NCBI GenBank assembly: GCA_029259715.1
Contig: JAJDEP010000017.1
Coordinates: 186,001-250,000, forward strand
Reading direction: 5' to 3'
DNA: 64,000 bases
Origin: Planctomycetota bacterium
Lineage (GTDB): Bacteria > Planctomycetota > B15-G4
Notes under the pieces: generated by a model
Databases searched by the model: none
The model's input: only the letters and a program-made list of their open reading frames with translations
Told to the model about the DNA's origin: nothing
Made by a program: the position numbers and the translations under genes
Part shown: piece after piece, positions 36,019 through 44,410 of the stretch
How the letters are laid out: the number at the start of each line of letters is the position of its first letter
Position numbering within the stretch: the stretch's first letter is position 1

Positions 36019-37785
36019 TCAGGCGTTGGCGGGCATGGGCGTGCCGGAGCGCGCCGCGGCTTTGGCTTCGCGCACCGCCTTGGTGAGCCACTCGACGGCG
36101 TCGCCCAGGGGCACGACCTGCTTCTCGCCCTCGCTGCGCGCGTCGACTTCCACGTTGCCCTCGGCCAGGGACCGGCCGCACAACACGCGGAACGGGAAGC
36201 CGAGCAGCTCGCTGTCCTTGAGCTTGGGGCCCGGACGGCTGTCGCGGTCGTCGAGCAGCACCTCGATGCCGGCGTTCTTCAGGTCCACGTAGAGCTTCTC
36301 GGCCGCCTGCACGACGCTGTCGTCGTTCATCTTCATGGGCACCACGAGCACTTCGTACGGCGCGATGGGCACGGGCCAGACGATGCCTTTGTCGTCGTGG
36401 TTCTGCTCCACCGCCGCGGCCGCGATGCGCGACACGCCGATGCCGTAGCAGCCCATGACGAACGGTTTGCCCTTGCCGTCCCGGTCGGTGAACGTGGCCT
36501 TCATGGCCTCGCTGTACTTGGTGCCCAGCTTGAACACGTGGCCCACCTCGATGCCGCGCAGGCTGCCCAGCGCTCCCTGGGAACAACGCGCGCAGGTGTC
36601 GCCGGCCTGGGCTTCGCGCAGCTCCAGGGTCTCGGGTTGTTCCACGTCACGACCGAAGTTCACGTCGAGCAGGTGGTGGTCGGTCTCGTTGGCGCCGCAC
36701 AGGAAGTTGGTCATGCCCTCGATGGACAGGTCGCCCAGGATCGTGACGCCAGCCAGCCCCACCGGTCCGGCGAAGCCCGGCTCGGCGCCGGTGATGCGGC
36801 GCACGGCGTCCTCATCGGCCACCTTCAGATCGAGACACGCCAGGCGGTTCTGCACCTTGACCAGGTTCACGTCCTGGTCGCCGCGGATGAGCACGGCCAC
36901 GTCCTCCTCGCGATCGGTGTGCACGGCCGTGAGCAGCACGGTCTTGATCATGCGCGCGGCGGGCAGCTTGCAGCACTCGGTGAGGGCCTCGACGGTGGTC
37001 ACGCCGGGCGTGGGGTCCTTGTGCATGGGCAGCGCGTCACCGCCGGCCTCGCCCGCAGGCAGCACCGACTCGGCCCGCTCCACGTTGGCGCCGTAGCCGC
37101 AGTGGGCGCAGGTGAGCAGGGCGTCCTCGCCCGTGTCGGCGGTGACCATGAACTCCTCGCTGCGACTGCCGCCGATGGCGCCGCTGTCGGCCTCCACGAT
37201 CACGTACTCCAGCCCGCAGCGGTTGAAGATCGCCTGGTACGCGCCGCGCATGGCCATGTAGCTCACGTCCAGGCCGCCCTCGTCGGCGTCGAAGCTGTAG
37301 GCGTCCTTCATGATGAACTCGCGCCCGCGCATCAGGCCGAAGCGCGGACGGAACTCGTCGCGGTACTTGTTCTGGATCTGGTAGGCCGTGACCGGGAGCT
37401 GCTTGTAGCTGTCGATCGTGCCGCGCACCTGGTCGGTGATCACCTCCTCGTGCGTGGGCCCGAGGCACATGCGCGCGCCGCGCCGGTCGGTCAGGTTGAA
37501 CATGATCCCGGCGGTGAGGTACGCGTCGGCGCGGCCCGACTCCTCCCACAGCTCGATCGGCTGGATGATCGGCAGCATGAGCTCCTGCCCGCCGGCCTCG
37601 TCCATCTCCTCCCGCACGATCTGGGAGATCTTGCGCAGGGTGCGCCACATGAGCGGCGAGTAGGTGTAGACGCCCGACGCGATCTTGCGGATGAAACCGC
37701 CGCGGGCCAGCAGGCGGTGGCTGTTGGTCTCGGCGTCGGCGGGGTCGTCGAACAGGGTGCGGTTGAGCAGCTTGGAGGCGCGCAT
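36019..37785 (-). CDS. proS: Prolyl-tRNA synthetase
   Basis: The 588-residue protein is of the bacterial type. It begins MRASKLLNRTLFDDPADAE, then GVYTYSPLMWRTLRKI, class II motif 2 (QIQNKYRDEFRPRFGLMRGREF) and MCLGPTHEEVITD. The editing insertion domain occupies roughly residues 225-400, motif 3 contains MGCYGIGVSRI, and the C-terminus has the anticodon-binding domain PYEVLVVPMKMND. The enzyme charges tRNA-Pro. ATG 37785 is the natural start. The divergent neighbour is the SGNH-like gene, with 185 bases between. A GT4 gene follows seven bases downstream. No T-box could be recognised in the leader. Confidence 0.96.
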   Translation of the reverse strand: MRASKLLNRTLFDDPADAETNSHRLLARGGFIRKIASGVYTYSPLMWRTLRKISQIVREEMDEAGGQELMLPIIQPIELWEESGRADAYLTAGIMFNLTDRRGARMCLGPTHEEVITDQVRGTIDSYKQLPVTAYQIQNKYRDEFRPRFGLMRGREFIMKDAYSFDADEGGLDVSYMAMRGAYQAIFNRCGLEYVIVEADSGAIGGSRSEEFMVTADTGEDALLTCAHCGYGANVERAESVLPAGEAGGDALPMHKDPTPGVTTVEALTECCKLPAARMIKTVLLTAVHTDREEDVAVLIRGDQDVNLVKVQNRLACLDLKVADEDAVRRITGAEPGFAGPVGLAGVTILGDLSIEGMTNFLCGANETDHHLLDVNFGRDVEQPETLELREAQAGDTCARCSQGALGSLRGIEVGHVFKLGTKYSEAMKATFTDRDGKGKPFVMGCYGIGVSRIAAAAVEQNHDDKGIVWPVPIAPYEVLVVPMKMNDDSVVQAAEKLYVDLKNAGIEVLLDDRDSRPGPKLKDSELLGFPFRVLCGRSLAEGNVEVDARSEGEKQVVPLGDAVEWLTKAVREAKAAARSGTPMPANA

Positions 37786-37882
37786 CGGGGTCGGGGCGGC
37801 GACGCCCCCCTTTCGTGCCGGATGCTCGCGGAGGAGCAGCCGGGCGAACAGCGGGTTGCCCCCGAATCGGGGCTCTCTGGCC

Positions 37883-37899
37883 GGCCCACGGTGTGGGCC
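37883..37899. other. Perfect 7-bp hairpin in the proS / SGNH-gene divergent region
   Basis: GGCCCAC and GTGGGCC are separated by three bases, in the 185-base region between proS (start 37785, minus) and the SGNH-like gene (start 37971, plus). In the proS direction it would lie about 100 bases upstream of the start, in a possible leader. A second near-palindrome (CCCCGAATCGGGG) lies next to it. The role is unknown; it could be a leader hairpin or simply GC-rich symmetry. Confidence 0.45.
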
Positions 37900-37970
37900 T
37901 CAGGTCCGGGGGGCAAAAGGCCCGATTGTACGAATCGAGGACGGGTCGGCCGAGCGGTACAAAGGACGCC

Positions 37971-39989
37971 ATGGGAACGGAACACACACAGGCGCGGGAC
38001 GGCGGGACCGATCCCGCCGAGCCGGGGACGCTGTCGGCGTCCGCTCAGCAGCTCGCCGGGGCGAAGCGCCCCAAGGGCATGCTCTGGCGCGTCGCGCTGC
38101 TGGTGGTCGTGCTGGCGATCCTCGACCAGGGGCTGCAACACGTGCTCATGGGCGACGGTATGTTCCGCGGCCGCCGCGTGGCGCCCTTCGACCCGCCCCT
38201 GTTCAACACGGCGCAGGCCGAGTCGCTCGAGCGCCTCGAGGCCCTGGCCGACGACGGCACGCCGCTCACGGGCAACGTGACCTTCGACGCACTGCTCGGC
38301 TGGGCGCCCGAGGCGGGCGGCGGCTCGGGCCAGGTGCGCTACGACTGGGCCGGCGCCCGTCTGCACGCCGAGCCGATCGCCGAGGAGCGCGGCCTGGCCA
38401 CCCGCCGCATCGTCACCATCGGCGGCTCCTTCACCCACGGTGACGAAGTGGGCGCGGCCGAGACCTGGAGCGCCCAACTCGCCGACCGCTTCGCCGCCGA
38501 CCCGGCCCGCACCGGTGACGGTTCGTCGCTCGAAGTGGCCAACCTGGGCGTGGGTGGTTACGGCATCGATCAGGCCCTGCTGCGACTGCGTCGCGACGGC
38601 CTGGCGCTGGGTCCCGACGAGGTCTGGCTGGGCCTGATGCCCGGCGCCTGTCTGCGCGTGGTCAACCAATACCGCCCGGCCCTGCGTCACCACGACCGCT
38701 CGGTGGCCTTCAAGCCCCGCTTCATCCTCGACAACGCCGACGACCTGGTGCTGATCCACAGCCCGGCCGAGTCGCCGGCCGACGCCGTGCGCCTGATCCG
38801 CCGCCAGGACGACTTCATGCGCGCGCTGGTCGAGCACGACCTGTTCGTGCGCCGCGTGCCCCAGGCCTACATGCGCACCGGGACGAGCTGGATGCACTGG
38901 TTCGCGCCCACCCGTCTGCTGCTGACCCGCACCGAGGGACGCATGCGCGACCCGGCCGAGTGGCTCGGCAACCTCGACAGCGAGGTGACCCGGCTGATGC
39001 ACGAGCTCGTGCTGACGACCGCTCACGACGCCCGCACGGCCGGTGCCGTCTTCCGCGTGATCGTGCTGCCCGACCGCAAGTCACTGCGGTCGTTGGAGCC
39101 CGCCGATGAGGACCAGCCGCCCTACTGGGACGGCCTCGTGAACGGCCTGCGCCTGGCCGACATCGACGTGGTCGATCTCACCCAGCCGCTGCTGGACGCC
39201 GGCGCCCTCGACGACGACGAGTTCTGGATGCCGGGCGGCCACTACTCCCCGCGCGCCAACGCGGTCGTGGCCAACGCCCTGGCCCCCATCGTGGGCGCCA
39301 GCGAGATCGCGGTGGACTCGGCCGACTACTTCTCCACCGAGCCGGGCACGCGCGAGTTCTCGCGCATCGACAAGCCCAAGCGCAAGAAGACGTTGATCGT
39401 CGCGCCGGCCGGCGCCGAGACGACGTCCGGCAGCAACGGCGACGACCGGGTGGCCCACGCCGCCGGCAAACCCGTGCGCCACGTCTTCGCGGTCCCCGAC
39501 GAGGACGAGCCCGGCGACGGCCAGGGACTGCGGCTCGTGTTCGCCCAGCGCGACGAGCGCCTGCTGCTGGAGGCCTTCACCTACAAGAACGACAAGATCG
39601 ACACGGGGCTGGTGGAGCTGGCCACGCCCGCCCTGGTGGGCACCGACAACAACCACCTCGGCGCCGCCCCGCACCTCACCGGCGTGGACCAGACCTGCCG
39701 GGTGCAGGCCAACCTGCTCGGCACCCAGACGCTCGACGTGGACCTCACCGGCACCATCGCCGCGAGCTGGGTCCCGTCATCCCCGATCACCATCGGCGAC
39801 GTGACCCACGACGACGTGGTGGGCCTGCGCCTCGTGCTCGACCTGGCCCTGGCCGCCGACGTACTGGGCGTACCCTTCAACCGCGACGCGCGCCTGTCCT
39901 TCTCCGGCGTGCTCGCCCGTGAAGAGGGTTACGTGGAGTACAGCAGCCGGGGCAAGACGTACCGGCTGGAGGCCGGAGCGGGCAACTAG
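37971..39989 (+). CDS. Membrane-anchored SGNH/GDSL-hydrolase-like protein
   Basis: The 672-residue protein has a cytoplasmic tail, one transmembrane helix near residues 38-55 (MLWRVALLVVVLAILDQGL) and an extracytoplasmic SGNH-type domain. Block I is IVTIGGSFTHGDEV (about 146-157, Ser nucleophile), block II VANLGVGGYGIDQAL, and block V MPGGHYSPRANAVVANAL (about 419-436, with the His). The usual Asp of block V appears replaced by Gly in this reading. Residues after about 450 form a separate beta-rich region with no motif I know. Such proteins often add or remove O-acetyl groups on glycans outside the membrane. ATG 37971 follows AAGGA. Its TAG stop sits in an inverted repeat shared with hisS. 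Confidence 0.78.
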   Translation: MGTEHTQARDGGTDPAEPGTLSASAQQLAGAKRPKGMLWRVALLVVVLAILDQGLQHVLMGDGMFRGRRVAPFDPPLFNTAQAESLERLEALADDGTPLTGNVTFDALLGWAPEAGGGSGQVRYDWAGARLHAEPIAEERGLATRRIVTIGGSFTHGDEVGAAETWSAQLADRFAADPARTGDGSSLEVANLGVGGYGIDQALLRLRRDGLALGPDEVWLGLMPGACLRVVNQYRPALRHHDRSVAFKPRFILDNADDLVLIHSPAESPADAVRLIRRQDDFMRALVEHDLFVRRVPQAYMRTGTSWMHWFAPTRLLLTRTEGRMRDPAEWLGNLDSEVTRLMHELVLTTAHDARTAGAVFRVIVLPDRKSLRSLEPADEDQPPYWDGLVNGLRLADIDVVDLTQPLLDAGALDDDEFWMPGGHYSPRANAVVANALAPIVGASEIAVDSADYFSTEPGTREFSRIDKPKRKKTLIVAPAGAETTSGSNGDDRVAHAAGKPVRHVFAVPDEDEPGDGQGLRLVFAQRDERLLLEAFTYKNDKIDTGLVELATPALVGTDNNHLGAAPHLTGVDQTCRVQANLLGTQTLDVDLTGTIAASWVPSSPITIGDVTHDDVVGLRLVLDLALAADVLGVPFNRDARLSFSGVLAREEGYVEYSSRGKTYRLEAGAGN

Positions 39990-40051
39990 CCCGGACAGCC
40001 CTGCAGCGCCAGGCGTGTCCGCAGCAGGAGCTGGTGAGAAGTCCGGGCTAG
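39986..40051. terminator. Bidirectional terminator-like inverted repeat carrying both convergent stop codons
   Basis: CTAGCCCGGAC (39986-39996) and GTCCGGGCTAG (40041-40051) are perfect 11-base inverted arms. A second inner stem, AGCCCTGC with GCAGG-A-GCT, lies inside the 44-base loop. The TAG stop of the plus-strand SGNH gene (39987-39989) is in the left arm. The TAG stop of the minus-strand hisS (40050-40048) is in the right arm. It fits a shared terminator for convergent genes. Confidence 0.8.
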
Positions 40052-41316
40052 GCGTCCGCCTCGTCGAAGAAGCGCACGTCCGCGGTCCCGTCGGTCGTCG
40101 CCCAGCCGTCGAAGCCGTGGCGCTGCAACTCGTCGAGTTGCTTGCCCCGCTTCTTGCGGCCGGTGACGAGGGCCACGCGGTGGCCTTGCTCCCGCAAGGC
40201 GGCCGCACGCGCCAGGGACGGCGACAGGTCGTCCTCCTGGCCGGGGTGGAGCACGGCGATCAACCGCGCTGCGCGGCCGGGGCGGAGCCCGCGCTCTTCG
40301 AGCAGCATGATCAGGCGCTCGAAGCCGATCGAGAAGCCGCAGGCCGGGACGTCACGCCCCAACAGGCGACCGATCATGCCGTCGTAGCGACCACCGCCTG
40401 CGATCGAGTAGGGCAGGCCCTCCACGGCCACCTCGAAGATCGGTCCGGTGTAGTAACCCATGCCGCGCACGAGGGTCGGATCGTAGACGAGCCGGTCGGC
40501 TCCGAGCGCGGATGAGAGCGCCTCATGGATGGCGCCCAGACTGCGCGCCCCGTCGTCGCCGCCGACCAATCCATCGGCGAAGGGGGCGATGCCGTCGAGG
40601 CTCGGCGCCTGGGCGAGCAACTCCTCCAGGCGGCTGACCGGGCCATCGCCGAGGCCCTGCTCGAGCAGCTCCTTGCGCACGCCGTCCATGCCGATCTTGT
40701 CGAGCTTGTCGAGGGTGATGAACAACGAGTCGTGGGACTCGTCGGGGACGTCGCACGAGCGGGCGATGGCGACCAGCATGCGCCGGTCGTTGATGCGCAC
40801 CGTGGGATCGCTGAGGCCCAGCTTCGCCAGGGCCTCGACCGTCGCCAGGATCAGGTCCGTCTCGGCGATCTCACCGTGCTCGCCGATGACGTCGATGTCG
40901 CACTGGGTGAACTGGCGATAGCGACCCTTCTGCGGCCGCTCGGCGCGCCACACGGGGCCGACCTGGATCGCCTTGAAGGGTTGCGGCAACTCGGCGTGGT
41001 GCGCGGCGTAGTAGCGCGCCAGGGGCACGGTGAGATCGAAGCGCAGGCCCTGATCGACGAGATCCGCCTCGCCCTGCGCAGCGGCGAGGTCCAGCTTCTC
41101 CCCGCGCTTGAGGATCTTGAAGATCAGCTTCTCGTTGTCACCACCCTGACCGCTGGTGAGGTTCTCGATGCGCTCGACGGCGGGCGTCTCGATGTGCGCG
41201 TAGCCGAAGGACTCGTACGTCTCCAGGATCACGCGTTGCGCGTAGTCGCGCAGAGCGACCTCGGCGGGCAGCACGTCGCGCATCCCGCGGGCCGGCGCGG
41301 CGTTGGCCTTGCCCAC
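40048..41316 (-). CDS. hisS: Histidyl-tRNA synthetase
   Basis: The 422-residue protein has ARGMRDVLPAEVALRDYAQR at the start and VERIENLTSGQGGDNEKLIF. Class II motif 2 is LRFDLTVPLARYYAAHHAEL...VWRAERPQKGRYRQFTQCD. The histidine-specific motif is LVRGMGYYTGPIFEV, with IAGGGRYDGMIGRLL and CGFSIGFERLIMLLE. A C-terminal anticodon-binding domain ends the protein. The start is GTG at 41316, two bases after the gdhA stop (TGAACGTG), because no ATG lies before the conserved N-terminus. A far longer reading frame continues upstream across gdhA but is only a shadow. It is co-directional with gdhA and converges on the SGNH-like gene. Confidence 0.95.
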   Translation of the reverse strand: MGKANAAPARGMRDVLPAEVALRDYAQRVILETYESFGYAHIETPAVERIENLTSGQGGDNEKLIFKILKRGEKLDLAAAQGEADLVDQGLRFDLTVPLARYYAAHHAELPQPFKAIQVGPVWRAERPQKGRYRQFTQCDIDVIGEHGEIAETDLILATVEALAKLGLSDPTVRINDRRMLVAIARSCDVPDESHDSLFITLDKLDKIGMDGVRKELLEQGLGDGPVSRLEELLAQAPSLDGIAPFADGLVGGDDGARSLGAIHEALSSALGADRLVYDPTLVRGMGYYTGPIFEVAVEGLPYSIAGGGRYDGMIGRLLGRDVPACGFSIGFERLIMLLEERGLRPGRAARLIAVLHPGQEDDLSPSLARAAALREQGHRVALVTGRKKRGKQLDELQRHGFDGWATTDGTADVRFFDEADA

Positions 41317-41318
41317 GT

Positions 41319-42650
41319 TCAGAGCACTCCGTAGGCGAGCATGGCGTCGGCGACCTTGATGAAGCCGGCCACGTTGGCGCCCTTGAAGTAGTCGATCCAG
41401 TCGCCCTCGCTGCCGTACTCCACGCACTGCTCGTGAATCCGGCGCATGATGCCCTGCAAGCGCTGGTCGACCTCGTCGCGGGTCCAGCTCAGCCGCATGG
41501 AGTTCTGCGTCATCTCCAGACCCGAGATGGCCACGCCGCCGGCGTTGGCAGCCTTGCTGGGAGCGTGCAGGATGCGCGCCTCCTCGAACAGCATCGCCGC
41601 GTCGAAATCGGTGGGCATGTTGGCGCCCTCGGACACGAGCTGGCAGCCGTTCTTGAGCAGCGTGCGCGCGTCGTCGATCTCGATCTCGTTCTGGGTGGCG
41701 CAGGGGAAGGCGAGCTCGCAGGGCACGCGCCAGGGACGCTCGCCCGCGTAGTGCTCGCAACCGCACTCCGCGGCCCAGTCGGCGAGCGAACGGCGTTGCC
41801 GCGTCTTGAGGTCGATCACCGCTGCGATCTGCTCGGACGTGAAGCCGCCGGGCATGTGCAGGAACCCGCCGCGGTCCGACAGCGTCACGACCTTCCCCCC
41901 CAGCTCGAGCAGCTTCTCGGCTGCGTACTGGGCCACGTTGCCCGAGCCGGACACGACACACGTGCGGCCCTCGATCGACTCGTTGCGCTTGGCCAGCATC
42001 TCGCGCGCCATGTACACCGCGCCGTAGCCGGTCGCCTCGGTGCGCACCAGGCTGCCGCCGTACGCGAGCCCCTTGCCGGTCATGGCGCCCACGAACTCGT
42101 TGCGCAGGCGCTTGTACTGGCCGAAGAGGTAACCCACCTCGCGTGCGCCCACACCGATGTCGCCCGCGGGCACGTCGGTGTCCTCGCCGATGTGCAGGTG
42201 CAGCTCGGTCATGAACGACTGGCAGAAGCGCATCACCTCCGCATCGGACTTGTCCTTGGGGTTGAAGTCGCTGCCGCCCTTGGCGCCGCCCATGGGCAGC
42301 GTGGTCAGGCTGTTCTTGAAGACCTGCTCGAAGCCCAGGAACTTGAGCACGCTGAGCGTCACCGACTTGTCGAAGCGCAGGCCGCCCTTGTAGGGGCCGA
42401 TGGAGTTGTTGAACTGCACGCGCCAGCCGCGGTTCACGCGCACGCTGCCCTCGTCGTCCTCCCAGCACACGCGGAAGATCACGATGCGATCCGGCTCGGT
42501 CATGCGCTCGAGGATGCTCGCCTTCGCGTACTGCGGGTGCTCGTTGACGAACGGCAGCACCTTGCTGGCGAACTCGCGCACGGCCTGATGGAACTCGGGC
42601 TGGCCCGGGTTGCGGCGCTCCAGGCCCTGCATGAACTGGTTGAGTTCCAT
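41319..42650 (-). CDS. gdhA: NADP-type glutamate dehydrogenase
   Basis: The 443-residue protein has the usual length of hexameric bacterial GDH. Substrate-binding and catalytic lysines lie in GPYKGGLRF (Lys88) and TLPMGGAKGGSDFNP (Lys124). The NAD(P)-binding fold contains CVVSGSGNVAQYAAEKLLEL. C-terminal motifs are ANAGGVAISGLEMTQNSMRL and EGDWIDYFKGANVAGFIKV. It interconverts glutamate with 2-oxoglutarate and ammonia in the cytoplasm. NADP use is inferred from similarity to the E. coli GdhA type and is not certain. It is followed within two bases by hisS, so the two are probably co-transcribed. The 196-base upstream gap holds no gene. Confidence 0.95.
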   Translation of the reverse strand: MELNQFMQGLERRNPGQPEFHQAVREFASKVLPFVNEHPQYAKASILERMTEPDRIVIFRVCWEDDEGSVRVNRGWRVQFNNSIGPYKGGLRFDKSVTLSVLKFLGFEQVFKNSLTTLPMGGAKGGSDFNPKDKSDAEVMRFCQSFMTELHLHIGEDTDVPAGDIGVGAREVGYLFGQYKRLRNEFVGAMTGKGLAYGGSLVRTEATGYGAVYMAREMLAKRNESIEGRTCVVSGSGNVAQYAAEKLLELGGKVVTLSDRGGFLHMPGGFTSEQIAAVIDLKTRQRRSLADWAAECGCEHYAGERPWRVPCELAFPCATQNEIEIDDARTLLKNGCQLVSEGANMPTDFDAAMLFEEARILHAPSKAANAGGVAISGLEMTQNSMRLSWTRDEVDQRLQGIMRRIHEQCVEYGSEGDWIDYFKGANVAGFIKVADAMLAYGVL

Positions 42651-42846
42651 CGTGTTGCCGCTCCCGGTGGCGCTCAGCAGGCGCCCGATTCGGTGACCCG
42701 CACAGAGCCCGCGAGGGGCGCCACCTGCCGGGCGAAGGGGGCGGCATTCTACGGACCGGTACCGCCGGGGCGCGACTCCCGGACAGTCGGTCGAGGATCG
42801 CGGGCTCGATCACGACACAACGCCGATTGAAGCCCCTGGGTGGCCC

Positions 42847-44409
42847 TCAGCGCCGCCAGGCGAGGAACTTCTTCATCAGCCTGGCCACGGTGGGCGTCAG
42901 TCGGGTCTTGCTGTAGAGCGAGCCCACCGCGCGGATAGCGTCGGCCTGGGTCGGGTAGGGGTGGATCGTGTCGGAGATCGTCCCGAGGCCCACGCCGGCG
43001 CGCATGGCCAGGGTCAGCTCGGAGATCATCTCGCCCGCGTGACGGGCCACGATGGTGGCGCCCAGGATCTCGTCCGTGCCCTTCCTGGTGTGCACCTTGA
43101 CGAAGCCCTCGGGCTCGCCGTCGAGCAGCGCCCGGTCCACGTGCTCGAACTGCTGCAGGTAGGTGTCCACTTCGATGCCGCGCTCGGCGGCGTCCTGCTC
43201 GTACATGCCCACGTGGGCGATCTCGGGGTCGGTGTAGGTGGCCCACGGGATCGTGAGCCGGCTGGCCTTCTTCCTGCCGAAGCCGGCGATGGAGAACAGC
43301 GCGTTCTGCACCACCGTGCGGGCCAGGAAGTCCGCCGTGTGGGTGAACTTGTATTGCGAGGCGATGTCGCCGGCCGCGAAGATGTCCGGGTTGGTGGTGG
43401 CCAGGAAGTCGTCCACCTGCACGCCCTTGCGTTCGTCGTAGGCGACGCCCGCCTGCTCGAGGCCCATGCCCTGCACGTTCGGCGCGCGCCCCACGGCGAC
43501 CAGCAGCGCGTCGACGCGCAGCTCGATCGGCTGACCGTCCTTGGTCAGGCGCACGATCTTCTCGGTGCCCTGCTGCTCCAGGCCCTCGATCTTGACACCG
43601 AACTGCAGGTCGATGCCATCGCGCACGAAGGCGTCCTGCACGATCTCCGCCGCATCGGGGTCCTCGCGCATGAGGATGTGCGGCCCCAGCTCGATCAGCG
43701 ACACCTTCGAACCGAAGCGCGCGAAGCTCTGGGCCATCTCGGCGCCGATCGGGCCGGCACCGATGATCGCCATGCGCTCGGGCAACTCGGTCAGGCTGAA
43801 CAGCGTCTCGTTGGTGAGGTAGTCCACCTCGCTCAGGCCGGGGATCGGCGGCGCCGCGGCGCGGCCGCCGGTGGCGATCACCGCCTTGGCGAACGTCAAC
43901 TCCTGCCCCGCGACCTCCACCGTGTCGCGGCCCGTGAAGCGTCCGTTGCCAAGGTAGACGTCCATACCCATGTCACGGAAGCGCGCCGCGCCGTCGTGGG
44001 GGCTGATGTCGGCCCGGATGCGGCGCATGCGCTCCATCATCTTGCCGAAGTCCACCCGCGCACCTGGGGGCACCTCCACGCCGAAGGCGGCGGCATCGCG
44101 CACGTCGGCCAGGGCGCGGGCGGCGCGGATCAGCCCCTTGCTGGGGACGCAGCCCACGTTGAGGCAATCGCCGCCCATCAGGTGCCGTTCGATCAGCGCC
44201 ACCTTGGCGCCCAGGCTCGCCCCGATGGCGGCGCTCACCAACCCCGCCGTGCCCGCACCGATCACGACCATGTTGTAACGGCCGTCCGGCGTGGGGTTGA
44301 CCCAGTCGTTCGGGTGCACGTTGCCGACCAGCCGCTGGTTGTGCTCGTCGGCTGGGGCCACGGTGACCGGTTCGGCGGACTGCTGCGGTTCGTCGGTGGC
44401 GGTGGACAT
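42847..44409 (-). CDS. FAD-dependent pyridine nucleotide-disulfide oxidoreductase, mercuric-reductase-like
   Basis: The 520-residue protein has a hydrophilic extension of about 45 residues, then the FAD motif YNMVVIGAGTAGLVSAAIGA. The redox disulfide is in GGDCLNVGCVPSKGLIRAAR. The NAD(P)H motif is AIIGAGPIGAEMAQSFARFG, and the FAD segment is NPDIFAAGDIA. A C-terminal dimerisation domain has AHVGMYEQDA and HARHAGEMISEL-type segments. It lacks the N-terminal HMA domain and the C-terminal vicinal cysteines of true MerA, so mercury reduction is unlikely. It follows the TVP38/TMEM64-family gene by one base, a pairing seen in many bacteria. Its substrate is unknown. The stop is followed by GGGCC. 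Confidence 0.9.
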   Translation of the reverse strand: MSTATDEPQQSAEPVTVAPADEHNQRLVGNVHPNDWVNPTPDGRYNMVVIGAGTAGLVSAAIGASLGAKVALIERHLMGGDCLNVGCVPSKGLIRAARALADVRDAAAFGVEVPPGARVDFGKMMERMRRIRADISPHDGAARFRDMGMDVYLGNGRFTGRDTVEVAGQELTFAKAVIATGGRAAAPPIPGLSEVDYLTNETLFSLTELPERMAIIGAGPIGAEMAQSFARFGSKVSLIELGPHILMREDPDAAEIVQDAFVRDGIDLQFGVKIEGLEQQGTEKIVRLTKDGQPIELRVDALLVAVGRAPNVQGMGLEQAGVAYDERKGVQVDDFLATTNPDIFAAGDIASQYKFTHTADFLARTVVQNALFSIAGFGRKKASRLTIPWATYTDPEIAHVGMYEQDAAERGIEVDTYLQQFEHVDRALLDGEPEGFVKVHTRKGTDEILGATIVARHAGEMISELTLAMRAGVGLGTISDTIHPYPTQADAIRAVGSLYSKTRLTPTVARLMKKFLAWRR

Positions 44410-44410
44410 C

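Noticed and set aside
37786..37970. T-box riboswitch upstream of proS
   Set aside because: The leader lacks a recognisable T-box sequence or specifier-loop arrangement. Only a small hairpin is seen.
42651..42846. tRNA or small RNA gene in the gap between gdhA and the flavoprotein gene
   Set aside because: No T-arm consensus or cloverleaf pairing could be made. The dyads seen (GATCG/CGATC) are short.
42847..44409. True mercuric reductase (merA) and mercury-resistance operon
   Set aside because: It lacks the N-terminal HMA domain and the C-terminal vicinal cysteines, and no merR, merT or merP gene is present.
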